From JACQCV01 sp964634555 (GTDB lineage: Bacteria; Patescibacteriota; Minisyncoccia; Phycocordibacterales; UBA12445): a stretch of DNA of 6,901 nucleotides. Positions within the stretch are counted from its first letter, which is position 1. The number at the start of each line of letters is the position of its first letter. Of this stretch, positions 1 through 5,264 are shown in pieces. The position numbers and the translations under genes were made by a program. The DNA lies in NCBI GenBank assembly GCA_964634555.1, contig CAZWJJ010000039.1, positions 1-6,901 on the forward strand. Reading direction: 5' to 3'. The notes under the pieces were generated by a model. That model did no database searches. It saw nothing but the letters and a program-made list of their open reading frames with translations, and had not been told where the DNA came from.

Positions 1-35
1 GCTTTACTATCGCAACAATTCGCTACGCTCATTTG

Positions 36-108
36 TGGGCGATGAGGGACTCGAACCCCCGACCTTTCCGGTGTAAACGGATTGCTCTACCAACTGAGCT
101 AATCGCCC
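36..108 (-). tRNA. tRNA-Val (anticodon UAC)
   Basis: Read on the minus strand this folds as a complete cloverleaf. It has a perfect 7-bp acceptor stem (GGGCGAT/ATCGCCC), a D arm GCTC-AGTTGGTA-GAGC, an anticodon loop TTTACAC whose central triplet TAC reads valine GUA codons, a 5-nt variable loop, and a T arm with loop TTCGAGT and one G-U pair. The discriminator is A (position 36). The CCA end is not encoded, since the next bases are CAA, so it must be added after transcription. The closing pair of the anticodon stem is an A-A mismatch, leaving four pairs there. The overall sequence closely resembles bacterial tRNA-Val. Confidence 0.96.
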
Positions 109-122
109 TTGTTAATGAAGAG

Positions 123-151
123 AATATAACAGATAAAACAATTCAAATCAA
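123..151 (-). promoter_or_regulatory. Promoter of the tRNA-Val gene
   Basis: On the minus strand there is a -35-like TTGATT (146-151), a 17-base spacer, and a -10 TATATT (123-128) preceded by TGT, which makes it an extended -10. The expected transcription start is near 116, about 8 bases before the mature tRNA 5' end at 108. The spacing and hexamers fit a housekeeping sigma factor. This was assigned by eye only. Confidence 0.55.
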
Positions 152-219
152 TAGTCCTGGCCTGATTTTCACTCTAAAAGCAACATGGTTTACAGGTTAA
201 TTCAGCACACGTCTTATCT

Positions 220-1107
220 TTATCTTGTTCCGGCACCAAGCTTTTCGATTGCCGATTCTTCAAGTTGCTGGTTTTCTGTTAGCAGTTTTGATATCTGGTT
301 GATTCTTGAGAAGGTGGCATTGACATATTCTTCCGGCAGCAATTCAGACAGTTCATTTTTCAGGATCTCTCTTTTGTCTTTATTGTTTTGAAAATCATTA
401 AATATTTCTCGAATTTTTAGCGGGATAGGTTCGCCTGCAACTTTTTTAAGATTATTGATCAGATTATTATAAGATTCTAGATCGAGCTCGAAGAATGAGC
501 CTTCGTTGTCGATAGCAAAAATATTTTTGCCCTGTTTTAAAACATTTTTAGAATGTCTGTCCCAATTGGCGGTTACATAGTCGAAGATATAGAGTTTCAT
601 AAGATCATCTTTGTTGACAGCTTCCTCACCGACAGACTCTAATGTTTCAGCATGTTCTATAAATTCTTGTAAGATACCGATTGCGGATTTTCCGAAAATT
701 TCGGAAAAAGTTCGTCCATCTTCTTCTAGTTTTGGGTGTTTAAGCCGACGTGTTGATATTTGCCTGACAACAGTGGTCGGCACTAGATCAAAGCCCATAA
801 CTTGGCTTACCACGTAACTTGCTCTCTCTATCTGTTCCGGTTCATGATGAACTACATTCGATCGATCCGGGTCAAAGATTTTTAGAAATGCTTTTGAGTC
901 GTTGTCTAAGTCTGCTATGAAATTTATATTCGTACCAGTCTCTTCTTCATCGCCCTCCAGCGGCTCTAAATTTGATGAATCGATCTCGCAGGCTTCAAGG
1001 TTTATTTCTTCAGGTGTTTTTATATATTTAACTTTTGTTGGCTTAATCACTTCAAGCCGGCCGGCAACTTCAGGTTTATTTACTACCCCCCCCCAGTTTA
1101 TTTTCAA
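220..1107 (-). CDS. HipA/PI3-4-kinase-like protein, 5' end disrupted by a G9 tract
   Basis: This is a kinase-fold protein of the HipA/PI3-4-kinase type. Seen in the 295-residue frame from a TTG at 1107: a likely ATP-binding lysine in AFLKIFDP (K76); a helix with E91 and E94 before the ERASYVVSQVMGFDLVPTTVV stretch; a hinge-like LQEFIE (146-151); a catalytic loop NWDRHSKN (D183, N188); and a metal-binding IDNEGSF (D200). The C-terminal 80 residues are helical and charged. No HipB-like antitoxin or helix-turn-helix partner is adjacent, so a toxin role is not supported and the substrate is unknown. The gene follows the HIT gene, probably in one transcript. The TTG start has no ribosome binding site. 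The natural start is probably the ATG at 1168, 10 bases after the HIT stop, which is out of frame because of a 9-G run (1086-1094); eight G would give 315 residues. No terminator is evident after the stop. Confidence 0.8.
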   Translation of the reverse strand: MKINWGGVVNKPEVAGRLEVIKPTKVKYIKTPEEINLEACEIDSSNLEPLEGDEEETGTNINFIADLDNDSKAFLKIFDPDRSNVVHHEPEQIERASYVVSQVMGFDLVPTTVVRQISTRRLKHPKLEEDGRTFSEIFGKSAIGILQEFIEHAETLESVGEEAVNKDDLMKLYIFDYVTANWDRHSKNVLKQGKNIFAIDNEGSFFELDLESYNNLINNLKKVAGEPIPLKIREIFNDFQNNKDKREILKNELSELLPEEYVNATFSRINQISKLLTENQQLEESAIEKLGAGTR

Positions 1108-1168
1108 CTTCTGCGCGATCCTTATTACCTAATTTGTCCAGTGATTTTCCTTCGATACTTATTCCCAT
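1085..1168 (-). other. Out-of-frame 5' segment of the kinase gene with a G9 homopolymer
   Basis: The ATG at 1166-1168 opens a minus-strand frame reading MGISIEGKSLDKLGNKDR and on to ENKL, then enters nine G (complement of 1086-1094) and hits a TAA at 1076-1078. Removing one G joins this frame exactly to the kinase frame at Val-Val-Asn-Lys. The segment is polar, looks like a normal protein start, and sits 10 bases after the HIT stop, as an operon partner would. It is either a sequencing or assembly insertion, a true frameshift mutation, or a slippage (phase-variation) switch. Confidence 0.65.
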
Positions 1169-1178
1169 TTTGTTGTTG

Positions 1179-1592
1179 TTAGTCTTTTAATTGGTTTTTA
1201 ATTTCATCAGCGACTATCTCAATTCTTCCTGGGGCGTATTTTCTGCCGTGCATAAGCTGGTGTCCATCAGACATGTAGCGAGGTATAATATGAAAATGTG
1301 CGTGAGGAACGATCTGTCCGGCCGCCTCCCGATTATTCATCGCTAAATTTATTCCGCCTGAATTCACAGCGTTTTGGATTGCGACTGACAGATCTTTGAT
1401 CGTGAGGATAATTTTAGCTAGTAGATCGTCTGGAATTTCGAAGAGATTTTCGTAATGCTTTTTTGGAATCACCAAAGTGTGGCCTTCATTTACTGGTGTG
1501 ATGTCTAAAAAAGCTAAGACATCATCAGTCTCATAAATTTTATTGGCTGGGATTTTTCCCTCAACAATTTTGCAAAATATGCAATCGTTCAT
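1179..1592 (-). CDS. HIT family hydrolase (histidine triad protein)
   Basis: A 137-residue HIT-domain protein; the family hydrolyses nucleoside phosphoramidates or dinucleoside polyphosphates, binding the nucleotide through the histidine triad. The triad is PHAHFHIIPR (H97, H99, H101, with H99 in the catalytic position). The N-terminus CIFCKIVEGKIPA (C4, C7) and KKH46 fit the usual zinc-site layout of bacterial HINT-like proteins. LAFLDI.P...GHTLVIPKKH is also typical, and the length is normal. I chose the ATG at 1590-1592: it gives the standard MNDCIFCKI start, whereas the longer frame up to 1835 only adds sequence antisense to recJ. A -10 TATACT ends 7 bases before this ATG, so the mRNA may be leaderless. 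It is divergent from recJ and followed after 10 bases by the probable kinase start. HIT proteins are housekeeping; a functional tie to the kinase is unproven. Confidence 0.95.
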   Translation of the reverse strand: MNDCIFCKIVEGKIPANKIYETDDVLAFLDITPVNEGHTLVIPKKHYENLFEIPDDLLAKIILTIKDLSVAIQNAVNSGGINLAMNNREAAGQIVPHAHFHIIPRYMSDGHQLMHGRKYAPGRIEIVADEIKNQLKD

Positions 1593-1599
1593 ACCGACA

Positions 1600-1605
1600 A
1601 GTATA
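1600..1605 (-). promoter_or_regulatory. -10 element of the HIT gene (leaderless type)
   Basis: The hexamer is TATACT on the minus strand, followed by TGTCGGT (7 bases) and the ATG. Transcription would begin at or within a base or two of the start codon. No Shine-Dalgarno sequence fits between. A matching -35 is not convincing. The element lies inside the 29-base gap shared with the recJ promoter. Confidence 0.55.
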
Positions 1606-1614
1606 TGATATAAT
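1606..1614 (+). promoter_or_regulatory. Extended -10 promoter of recJ (leaderless type)
   Basis: The extended -10 reads TGATATAAT, with a consensus TATAAT at 1609-1614, followed by 7 bases (ccggcgt) and the recJ ATG at 1622. The predicted transcription start coincides with the start codon. No good -35 is visible, as is usual when TGn is present. It interlocks with the oppositely oriented HIT -10 at 1600-1605. Confidence 0.65.
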
Positions 1615-1621
1615 CCGGCGT

Positions 1622-3340
1622 ATGCAAAATTGGCTTTCAAGGCAGGAGTTGTCCAGGGAAGATCAGGAGATTTTTGCTCCGTATGGAGAGTTGCTCGGCC
1701 ACTTGCTTTTTCATCGCGGCATAAAAAACAGAAGCGAGGCGGAAAAATTTTTGAATCCGAATTACGATAGAGATTTGCACGATCCATTCTTGATGTTGAA
1801 CATGGATCTTGCTGTAGATAGAATTCTCGCCGCAATTTCAGAGAAGGAAAAAATTATGATCTATGGCGATTATGATTGCGATGGAATTCCAGGCAGTGTC
1901 GTGCTACACGATTTTTTTAAAAAGATCGGTTATGAAAATTTTTCTGTATACATTCCGCACCGTCATCTTGAGGGTTATGGTTTGAATATTCCGGCGGTGA
2001 AAAAATTCGCAGAGGAAGGCGTTAAACTTCTGATAACTGTCGATAATGGCATTACAAATGTTGAAGAGGTTGATCTGGCTAATAAGTCGGGGATCGATGT
2101 TATAATTACCGATCATCATTTGCCACAGGTTGATGTTCCTAAGGCTTATGCCATCTTAAATTCTAAGCAGGAAGAGGACGATTATCCGTTTGATATGTTG
2201 TGTGGTGCGGGTGTGGCTTTTAAATTAGTTCAGGCACTTTTGAAAAAAGGCAGGGAGCTTTGGCAGATAAAAGATGGCTGGGAAAAATGGCTTCTGGATG
2301 TCGCCGGTATCTCTACGATTGCCGACATGGTTCCTTTGCAGGGAGAGAATCGAGCTCTGGCTTACTATGGTTTAAAAGTTTTGCAAAGAACACCGCGGCC
2401 GGGATTGATGAAACTTTTTAATAAGGCCAGAGTCGATCTGAGAAATCTTTCCGAAGAGGATATTGGTTTTACTATAGCCCCACGGATAAATGCCGCTAGC
2501 AGGATGGGCGTGCCGATAAACGCCTTTAATCTGCTTTCAACTTATGATGAGACTGAGGCTGGTGTTATGGCGGATTATCTAGAGAGCAAAAATAATCAAA
2601 GAAAAAGAGCCGTTGCCGGAATGATGCGTGATGTCGAAAAAATTATGGAACGTGATCAGGGCTTATCGGTGATTGTTGTCGGTGATAAAAGCTGGCCGCC
2701 GGGAGTTGTCGGCTTAGCCGCTAGTAAAATTGTCGAGCGTTACAAAAGGCCGGCGTTCGTCTGGGGATTGGAGGGGGCAAAGGAGATCAAGGGGTCGTGC
2801 CGGTCGGATGGCCGGGTTAATCTGGTGGATTTGATGGTCGCGGCTGGGGAAGGAGTTTTTCTGGGAATGGGCGGACACGCTCTGGCGGGCGGATTTTCCA
2901 TAAGCGAAGAGATGCTCGAGGGATTGGACAAGAAGTTGAGCGAAGCATATGATCATTTGGTCAAAGAAAATTCCCCACCGGTTGTCGAAGATATTTTCGC
3001 TGATAAAAAAATTTCTATTGATGATGTTAATTTGAACACCTGCAATTTAATCGCCAAAATGGCGCCGTTTGGAATTGGTAATCATCGGCCAGTTTTTATG
3101 CTGGAAGATCAGGAGATTTTTGCTGTTAATCTATTCGGTGGTCAGAAGGATCATCTGCGTTTGGATTTTAAAAATAGTTGGGGAGATACTGTTTCGGCAA
3201 TCTTGTTTAATTTTCGCGGCAAAATTGATCAGGATTTTTTGTCCGGCGATCGGATCGATATATTGGCAAATATGGAAGTTGATACATTCGGCTATCGTCC
3301 GAAGGCACGATTGCGGTTGCTCGATATAAGGCGAAAGTGA
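1622..3340 (+). CDS. recJ: Single-stranded-DNA-specific exonuclease RecJ
   Basis: A 572-residue RecJ, the 5'-to-3' single-strand DNA exonuclease used in recombinational and mismatch repair and in processing stalled forks. Seen: the DHH phosphoesterase motif GDYDCDG (82-88) for metal binding, a TVDNGI motif, ITDHH (D164-H165-H166), and CGAGVAFKL; then the DHHA1 part with SWPPGVVGLAASKIV (about 357-371), KGSCRSDG and the GMGGHALAGG motif (G417-G418-H419); then an OB-like C-terminal domain beginning near MAPFGIGNHRPVF. The length is normal for the family. The usual histidine in W-H-x-G is proline here (WPPG). The start at 1622 is supported by the consensus -10 ending 7 bases earlier; there is no Shine-Dalgarno sequence. 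RNase H follows after 13 bases on the same strand, so the two are probably partly co-transcribed. Confidence 0.97.
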   Translation: MQNWLSRQELSREDQEIFAPYGELLGHLLFHRGIKNRSEAEKFLNPNYDRDLHDPFLMLNMDLAVDRILAAISEKEKIMIYGDYDCDGIPGSVVLHDFFKKIGYENFSVYIPHRHLEGYGLNIPAVKKFAEEGVKLLITVDNGITNVEEVDLANKSGIDVIITDHHLPQVDVPKAYAILNSKQEEDDYPFDMLCGAGVAFKLVQALLKKGRELWQIKDGWEKWLLDVAGISTIADMVPLQGENRALAYYGLKVLQRTPRPGLMKLFNKARVDLRNLSEEDIGFTIAPRINAASRMGVPINAFNLLSTYDETEAGVMADYLESKNNQRKRAVAGMMRDVEKIMERDQGLSVIVVGDKSWPPGVVGLAASKIVERYKRPAFVWGLEGAKEIKGSCRSDGRVNLVDLMVAAGEGVFLGMGGHALAGGFSISEEMLEGLDKKLSEAYDHLVKENSPPVVEDIFADKKISIDDVNLNTCNLIAKMAPFGIGNHRPVFMLEDQEIFAVNLFGGQKDHLRLDFKNSWGDTVSAILFNFRGKIDQDFLSGDRIDILANMEVDTFGYRPKARLRLLDIRRK

Positions 3341-3346
3341 TAACAT
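3341..3346 (+). promoter_or_regulatory. Possible -10 element of the RNase H gene
   Basis: TAACAT lies directly after the recJ TGA, with 7 bases (ttatttt) before the ATG at 3354. The spacing repeats that of the recJ and HIT promoters. The hexamer is weaker than TATAAT and no -35 was identified, so read-through from recJ may be the main source of transcript. Confidence 0.3.
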
Positions 3347-3353
3347 TTATTTT

Positions 3354-3800
3354 ATGAAAAAAAAGATTACGATTTTTACCGATGGCGGTTCACGCGGTAA
3401 TCCGGGCAATGCCGGCTCTGGCGCATACATTGTTGATGATGAAGGAAGAGTTTTGAAACAGTGCAGCCAGCCGCTGGGGATTCAGACGAATAATTATGCC
3501 GAATATCAGGCGGTTATTTTGGGTTTGGAAAATTTGAAAAGAATTATTGGCGCGGAGAATTTGAAAAATTACGATGTGGAAATAAAAATGGACAGCGAGC
3601 TGGTTAAGAAACAGCTTTACGGCGAATATCAGATAAAAGAGGAGACTTTGTTTCCGCAGTTTATAAAGATCTGGAATATGCGTGTGAAAGATTTTCCTAA
3701 TTTAAAATTCACCCATATTCCACGCGAGCAAAATAAGGAGGCAGACAGATTATCAAATGTAGCTATGGACGAGGGAGAAACTCATAAGAAGCTTTTTTAA
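3354..3800 (+). CDS. Ribonuclease HI family protein
   Basis: A 148-residue RNase H-fold protein. Enzymes of this family cut the RNA strand of RNA-DNA hybrids, removing primers and R-loops. The four acidic metal ligands are visible: D10 in FTDGGSRGNPG, E50 in NNYAEYQA, D80 in KMDSELV and D131 in EADRLSN. The HIPREQN segment (121-127) is the usual loop before the last aspartate. The length and the absence of an N-terminal hybrid-binding domain fit the short RNase HI-like (YpdQ/RnhA-like) group, so I give no gene symbol. It lies 13 bases after recJ, consistent with a shared replication and repair role. Its TAA overlaps the stop of the convergent membrane-protein gene, and no terminator hairpin separates them. 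Confidence 0.95.
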   Translation: MKKKITIFTDGGSRGNPGNAGSGAYIVDDEGRVLKQCSQPLGIQTNNYAEYQAVILGLENLKRIIGAENLKNYDVEIKMDSELVKKQLYGEYQIKEETLFPQFIKIWNMRVKDFPNLKFTHIPREQNKEADRLSNVAMDEGETHKKLF

Positions 3801-4345
3801 TGAATTGAATTTATATATGCCGCGATAATGAAGATAAAGATTTGAGTTAGGAAGATTCTCTTATTTAAATTTCTTCTGAACTGTTCCGATAAAAGATCTT
3901 TAGGATTAAAAACTATTTTATTTTTGCTGTGCCAAAAGTCATGTAATTCCTGAATTAAGGTCATAGGAAATTTTTTCCAGATGATATAAAGCGGTTGGAG
4001 TGCATCGGGCAATATTCCACCCAGGATGATTAATCCATAAGTTATAAGATTGGCGAGAGTGGCGGCCGGCCTTACTATAATTACTAACACCGCGATACCA
4101 ACTGAAATGTCGATAGCGATATTTAATAAATCAACAGCGATCTTTTGCGGATCTGCTTTTAAGCTTCTGTCGGCAGCATTCTCTTTGCTCCCATTGATTG
4201 ATAAAAGATTGTAATCATAATGCGTGATCGCATCGGATAAATAGTGGCTGAAGATGGCGATTACAAAAATTACCAGATCATTCACGCGACCCAGGAAGGG
4301 CTTGGTAATAGCGCCGGCGACCAATATGTGTGTTGCAAGTGTCAT
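3797..4345 (-). CDS. Integral membrane protein, YdjM-like His/Asp-rich (putative metal-dependent hydrolase)
   Basis: A 182-residue protein with several hydrophobic segments (about 22-36, 74-92, 98-113 and 165-180). Conserved-looking polar residues sit in a pattern known from YdjM-like membrane proteins annotated as metal-dependent hydrolases: TH6 near the start, SHYLSDAITHYDY (H34, D38, H42, D44), GGILPD (D114) and ELHDFWHS (H135, H139). Family membership is inferred from this pattern only, and the reaction is unknown. The second half, with two histidines after a helical hairpin, may complete a metal site. The start at 4345 fits: TATTAT on the minus strand ends 8 bases upstream and no Shine-Dalgarno sequence is present. 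The 3' end overlaps the RNase H stop by four bases on the opposite strand. Confidence 0.8.
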   Translation of the reverse strand: MTLATHILVAGAITKPFLGRVNDLVIFVIAIFSHYLSDAITHYDYNLLSINGSKENAADRSLKADPQKIAVDLLNIAIDISVGIAVLVIIVRPAATLANLITYGLIILGGILPDALQPLYIIWKKFPMTLIQELHDFWHSKNKIVFNPKDLLSEQFRRNLNKRIFLTQIFIFIIAAYINSIH

Positions 4346-4353
4346 TTTCAGAG

Positions 4354-4359
4354 ATAATA
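4354..4359 (-). promoter_or_regulatory. -10 element of the 3797-4345 gene (leaderless type)
   Basis: The hexamer is TATTAT on the minus strand, with 8 bases (ctctgaaa) before the ATG. An alternative hexamer TATATT (4356-4361) pairs with TTGCAA (4380-4385) at an 18-base spacer. Both readings give a transcript starting within a few bases of the start codon. Confidence 0.5.
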
Positions 4360-4391
4360 TACTATGAAATTTGGAATGATTGCAACTCCAA

Positions 4392-4481
4392 TTGTCATTG
4401 CGAGGAGCTTGCGACGAAGCAATCTCTATATAGTTAATTGACGTAGATTGCCACGCTCCCTGCGGTCGCTCGCAATGACAA
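4392..4481. repeat. Palindromic dispersed repeat (REP/MITE-like)
   Basis: The outer arms are perfect inverted copies of 13 bases: TTGTCATTGCGAG (4392-4404) and CTCGCAATGACAA (4469-4481). A second inner pair, GCAATCT (4419-4425) and AGATTGC (4445-4451), is also perfect, and the GC-rich parts between are only partly complementary. The GTCATTGCGAGG...GAAGCAATCT core is, to my knowledge, a repeat seen between genes in many unrelated bacteria, which suggests a small mobile or structured element without its own genes. Transcribed RNA would form a long hairpin. It sits in the 228-base gap (4346-4573) between two divergent genes. I found no direct target-site duplication. Confidence 0.8.
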
Positions 4482-4557
4482 ACATTGGCATCTTGACTCC
4501 CAAATAGTCAGATGCTAGTTTTAAGTAAGAATAGTTTGAAACTTAAAATCAAAAAAA

Positions 4558-4564
4558 GGGGAGG
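4558..4564 (+). promoter_or_regulatory. Shine-Dalgarno sequence of the 4574 gene
   Basis: GGGGAGG after a run of seven A, with the GGAGG core 9 bases before the ATG at 4574. It fixes that start codon. It is the only strong Shine-Dalgarno sequence seen ahead of any gene in this window. A possible -10, TAAAAT (4544-4549), would give a short leader that includes it. Confidence 0.75.
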
Positions 4565-4573
4565 CTGAGTGCG

Positions 4574-4903
4574 ATGGATTGGTCTTATTGGTCTGCAAAC
4601 TATCCTCAAATTTATAATTGGTTGATTTGGCTCTGGGCCTGGCTTCCGACCATTCTTGGTAGTCTTGGTGGTGTCTGGGTTACCGGTGCTATTGGCCTTA
4701 TGAGTGTTCAGCGACTTCGGCTCGGTCATATTAGGCCGGCGGCTCTTCTGACCTACGCTTTTTGGCCAGTAGTTCTGGGCTGGGGAATATTTTGGGGTGT
4801 GCTTACTGGTGAAAGAAATCCTCTTCTTGGTCCGCCCAAAGATGATAATCTTCTAATGGATAAATCTCCCAAGGACTATATGCCAGATGATAAAGATAAG
4901 TAA
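4574..4903 (+). CDS. Small tryptophan-rich membrane protein, unknown function
   Basis: A 109-residue protein that I do not recognise. The N-terminus is very rich in tryptophan and tyrosine (MDWSYWSANYPQIYNWLIW). Two hydrophobic segments are clear: about 17-43 (Trp-rich, then Gly-rich with GSLGGVWVTGAIG) and about 56-79 (LLTYAFWPVVLGWGIFWGVL). They are linked by a basic stretch (QRLRLGHIR), which should lie in the cytoplasm if both ends face outward. The tail (80-109) is hydrophilic and acidic with PKDYMPDDKDK. There is no signal-peptidase site or catalytic motif. It stands alone, with its own strong Shine-Dalgarno sequence and a perfect terminator after the stop, so it is probably a well-translated single-gene unit. 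It is very likely a real gene; its function is open. Confidence 0.8.
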   Translation: MDWSYWSANYPQIYNWLIWLWAWLPTILGSLGGVWVTGAIGLMSVQRLRLGHIRPAALLTYAFWPVVLGWGIFWGVLTGERNPLLGPPKDDNLLMDKSPKDYMPDDKDK

Positions 4904-4922
4904 TTATCATTCTCATCGTTCA

Positions 4923-4947
4923 CCCTCCGATATTCGGAGGGCTTTTT
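4923..4947 (+). terminator. Rho-independent terminator of the 4574 gene
   Basis: A perfect 8-bp stem, CCCTCCGA (4923-4930) and TCGGAGGG (4934-4941), closes a 3-base loop and is followed by CTTTTT. It lies 20 bases after the TAA of the upstream gene. Confidence 0.9.
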
Positions 4948-4973
4948 ATTAAGGTATAATTTCAGTAGACTAA

Positions 4974-4999
4974 CAAAAATTCCGCTTTGGGCGGAATTT
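4974..4999 (-). terminator. Terminator of rpmB, possibly bidirectional
   Basis: A 9-bp perfect stem, AAATTCCGC (4977-4985) and GCGGAATTT (4991-4999), with a 5-base loop. On the minus strand it begins inside the rpmB stop codon (4998-5000) and ends in TTTTTGTT. On the plus strand it is followed by ACTTTTTT, so it could also stop readthrough from the left. Confidence 0.7.
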
Positions 5000-5204
5000 A
5001 CTTTTTTAATGTAAGCTGTTTATTTGCCTTTAGGCAGCGAGTGCAGACTTTAATTCTTCCGCCATTAGGGGAGACTGTCCACTGTAGATTGACTCGAGCT
5101 GTTCTGGTGCCTGTTGGATTAAATTTGGTTGCTCGAACACGGTTGCTGTAACCGCCGACTGAAAGTTTGCCTCTATTACAAATTGGACAGGTTTTTGTTG
5201 CCAT
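4998..5204 (-). CDS. rpmB: 50S ribosomal protein L28
   Basis: A 68-residue protein matching bL28, a large-subunit ribosomal protein. Seen: N-terminal CPICNRGKLSVGGYSNRV, the basic R-x-x-K-F-N-P segment standing in place of the usual K-R-R-F-x-P-N-L, the RTARVNLQ strand, and the C-terminal IKVCTRCLKANK, which is the family signature (VCTRCLK). C6, C9, C54 and C57 form two CxxC pairs, the zinc-binding version of L28. The length is normal. The start MATKTCPIC is standard; no Shine-Dalgarno sequence is present, and no hexamer sits at the leaderless distance used by other genes here, so its start of transcription is unclear. It is a single-gene unit, divergent from the M50 protease 60 bases away. 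Confidence 0.97.
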   Translation of the reverse strand: MATKTCPICNRGKLSVGGYSNRVRATKFNPTGTRTARVNLQWTVSPNGGRIKVCTRCLKANKQLTLKK

Positions 5205-5220
5205 AATATCTGTTTTGTCG

Positions 5221-5250
5221 TTGTGATTTAAGTAGTCGATATGCTATCAT
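5221..5250 (+). promoter_or_regulatory. Promoter of the M50 protease gene
   Basis: A -35-like TTGTGA (5221-5226), an 18-base spacer, and an extended -10 TGC-TATCAT (5242-5250). The expected start is near 5257, leaving a leader of about 7 bases before the ATG at 5265 with no Shine-Dalgarno sequence. Confidence 0.5.
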
Positions 5251-5264
5251 AGATCGGTCTAATT

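Noticed and set aside
1..35. Terminator or second RNA gene downstream of tRNA-Val
   Set aside because: No stable stem with a T-run on the minus strand and no tRNA-like fold in the short flank.
185..391. Plus-strand open frame opposite the kinase gene
   Set aside because: Serine-rich low-complexity translation typical of the antisense of an acidic, charged gene; no start signals. The same applies to the frames at 611-817 and 902-1132.
220..1168. HipBA toxin-antitoxin module
   Set aside because: The kinase fold motifs are present, but no helix-turn-helix antitoxin gene is adjacent and the protein lacks the typical HipA N-terminal domain.
1593..1835. N-terminal extension of the HIT reading frame
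   Set aside because: It is antisense to the start of recJ, lacks HIT-family sequence, and the MNDCIFCKI start with its promoter explains the gene fully.
2714..2956. Minus-strand frames inside recJ (also 1904-2119, 2740-2931, 3131-3346) and a plus frame at 3069-3329
   Set aside because: They lie inside well-supported recJ coding sequence and show no recognisable domain or start signal.
4508..4729. Minus-strand frame opposite the Trp-rich gene
   Set aside because: The plus-strand frame has a strong Shine-Dalgarno sequence, membrane segments and a terminator; the minus frame has none of these.
4955..4960. TATAAT between the two terminators
   Set aside because: It points into the 3' end of rpmB with no gene downstream on that strand; probably chance, though an antisense RNA cannot be excluded.
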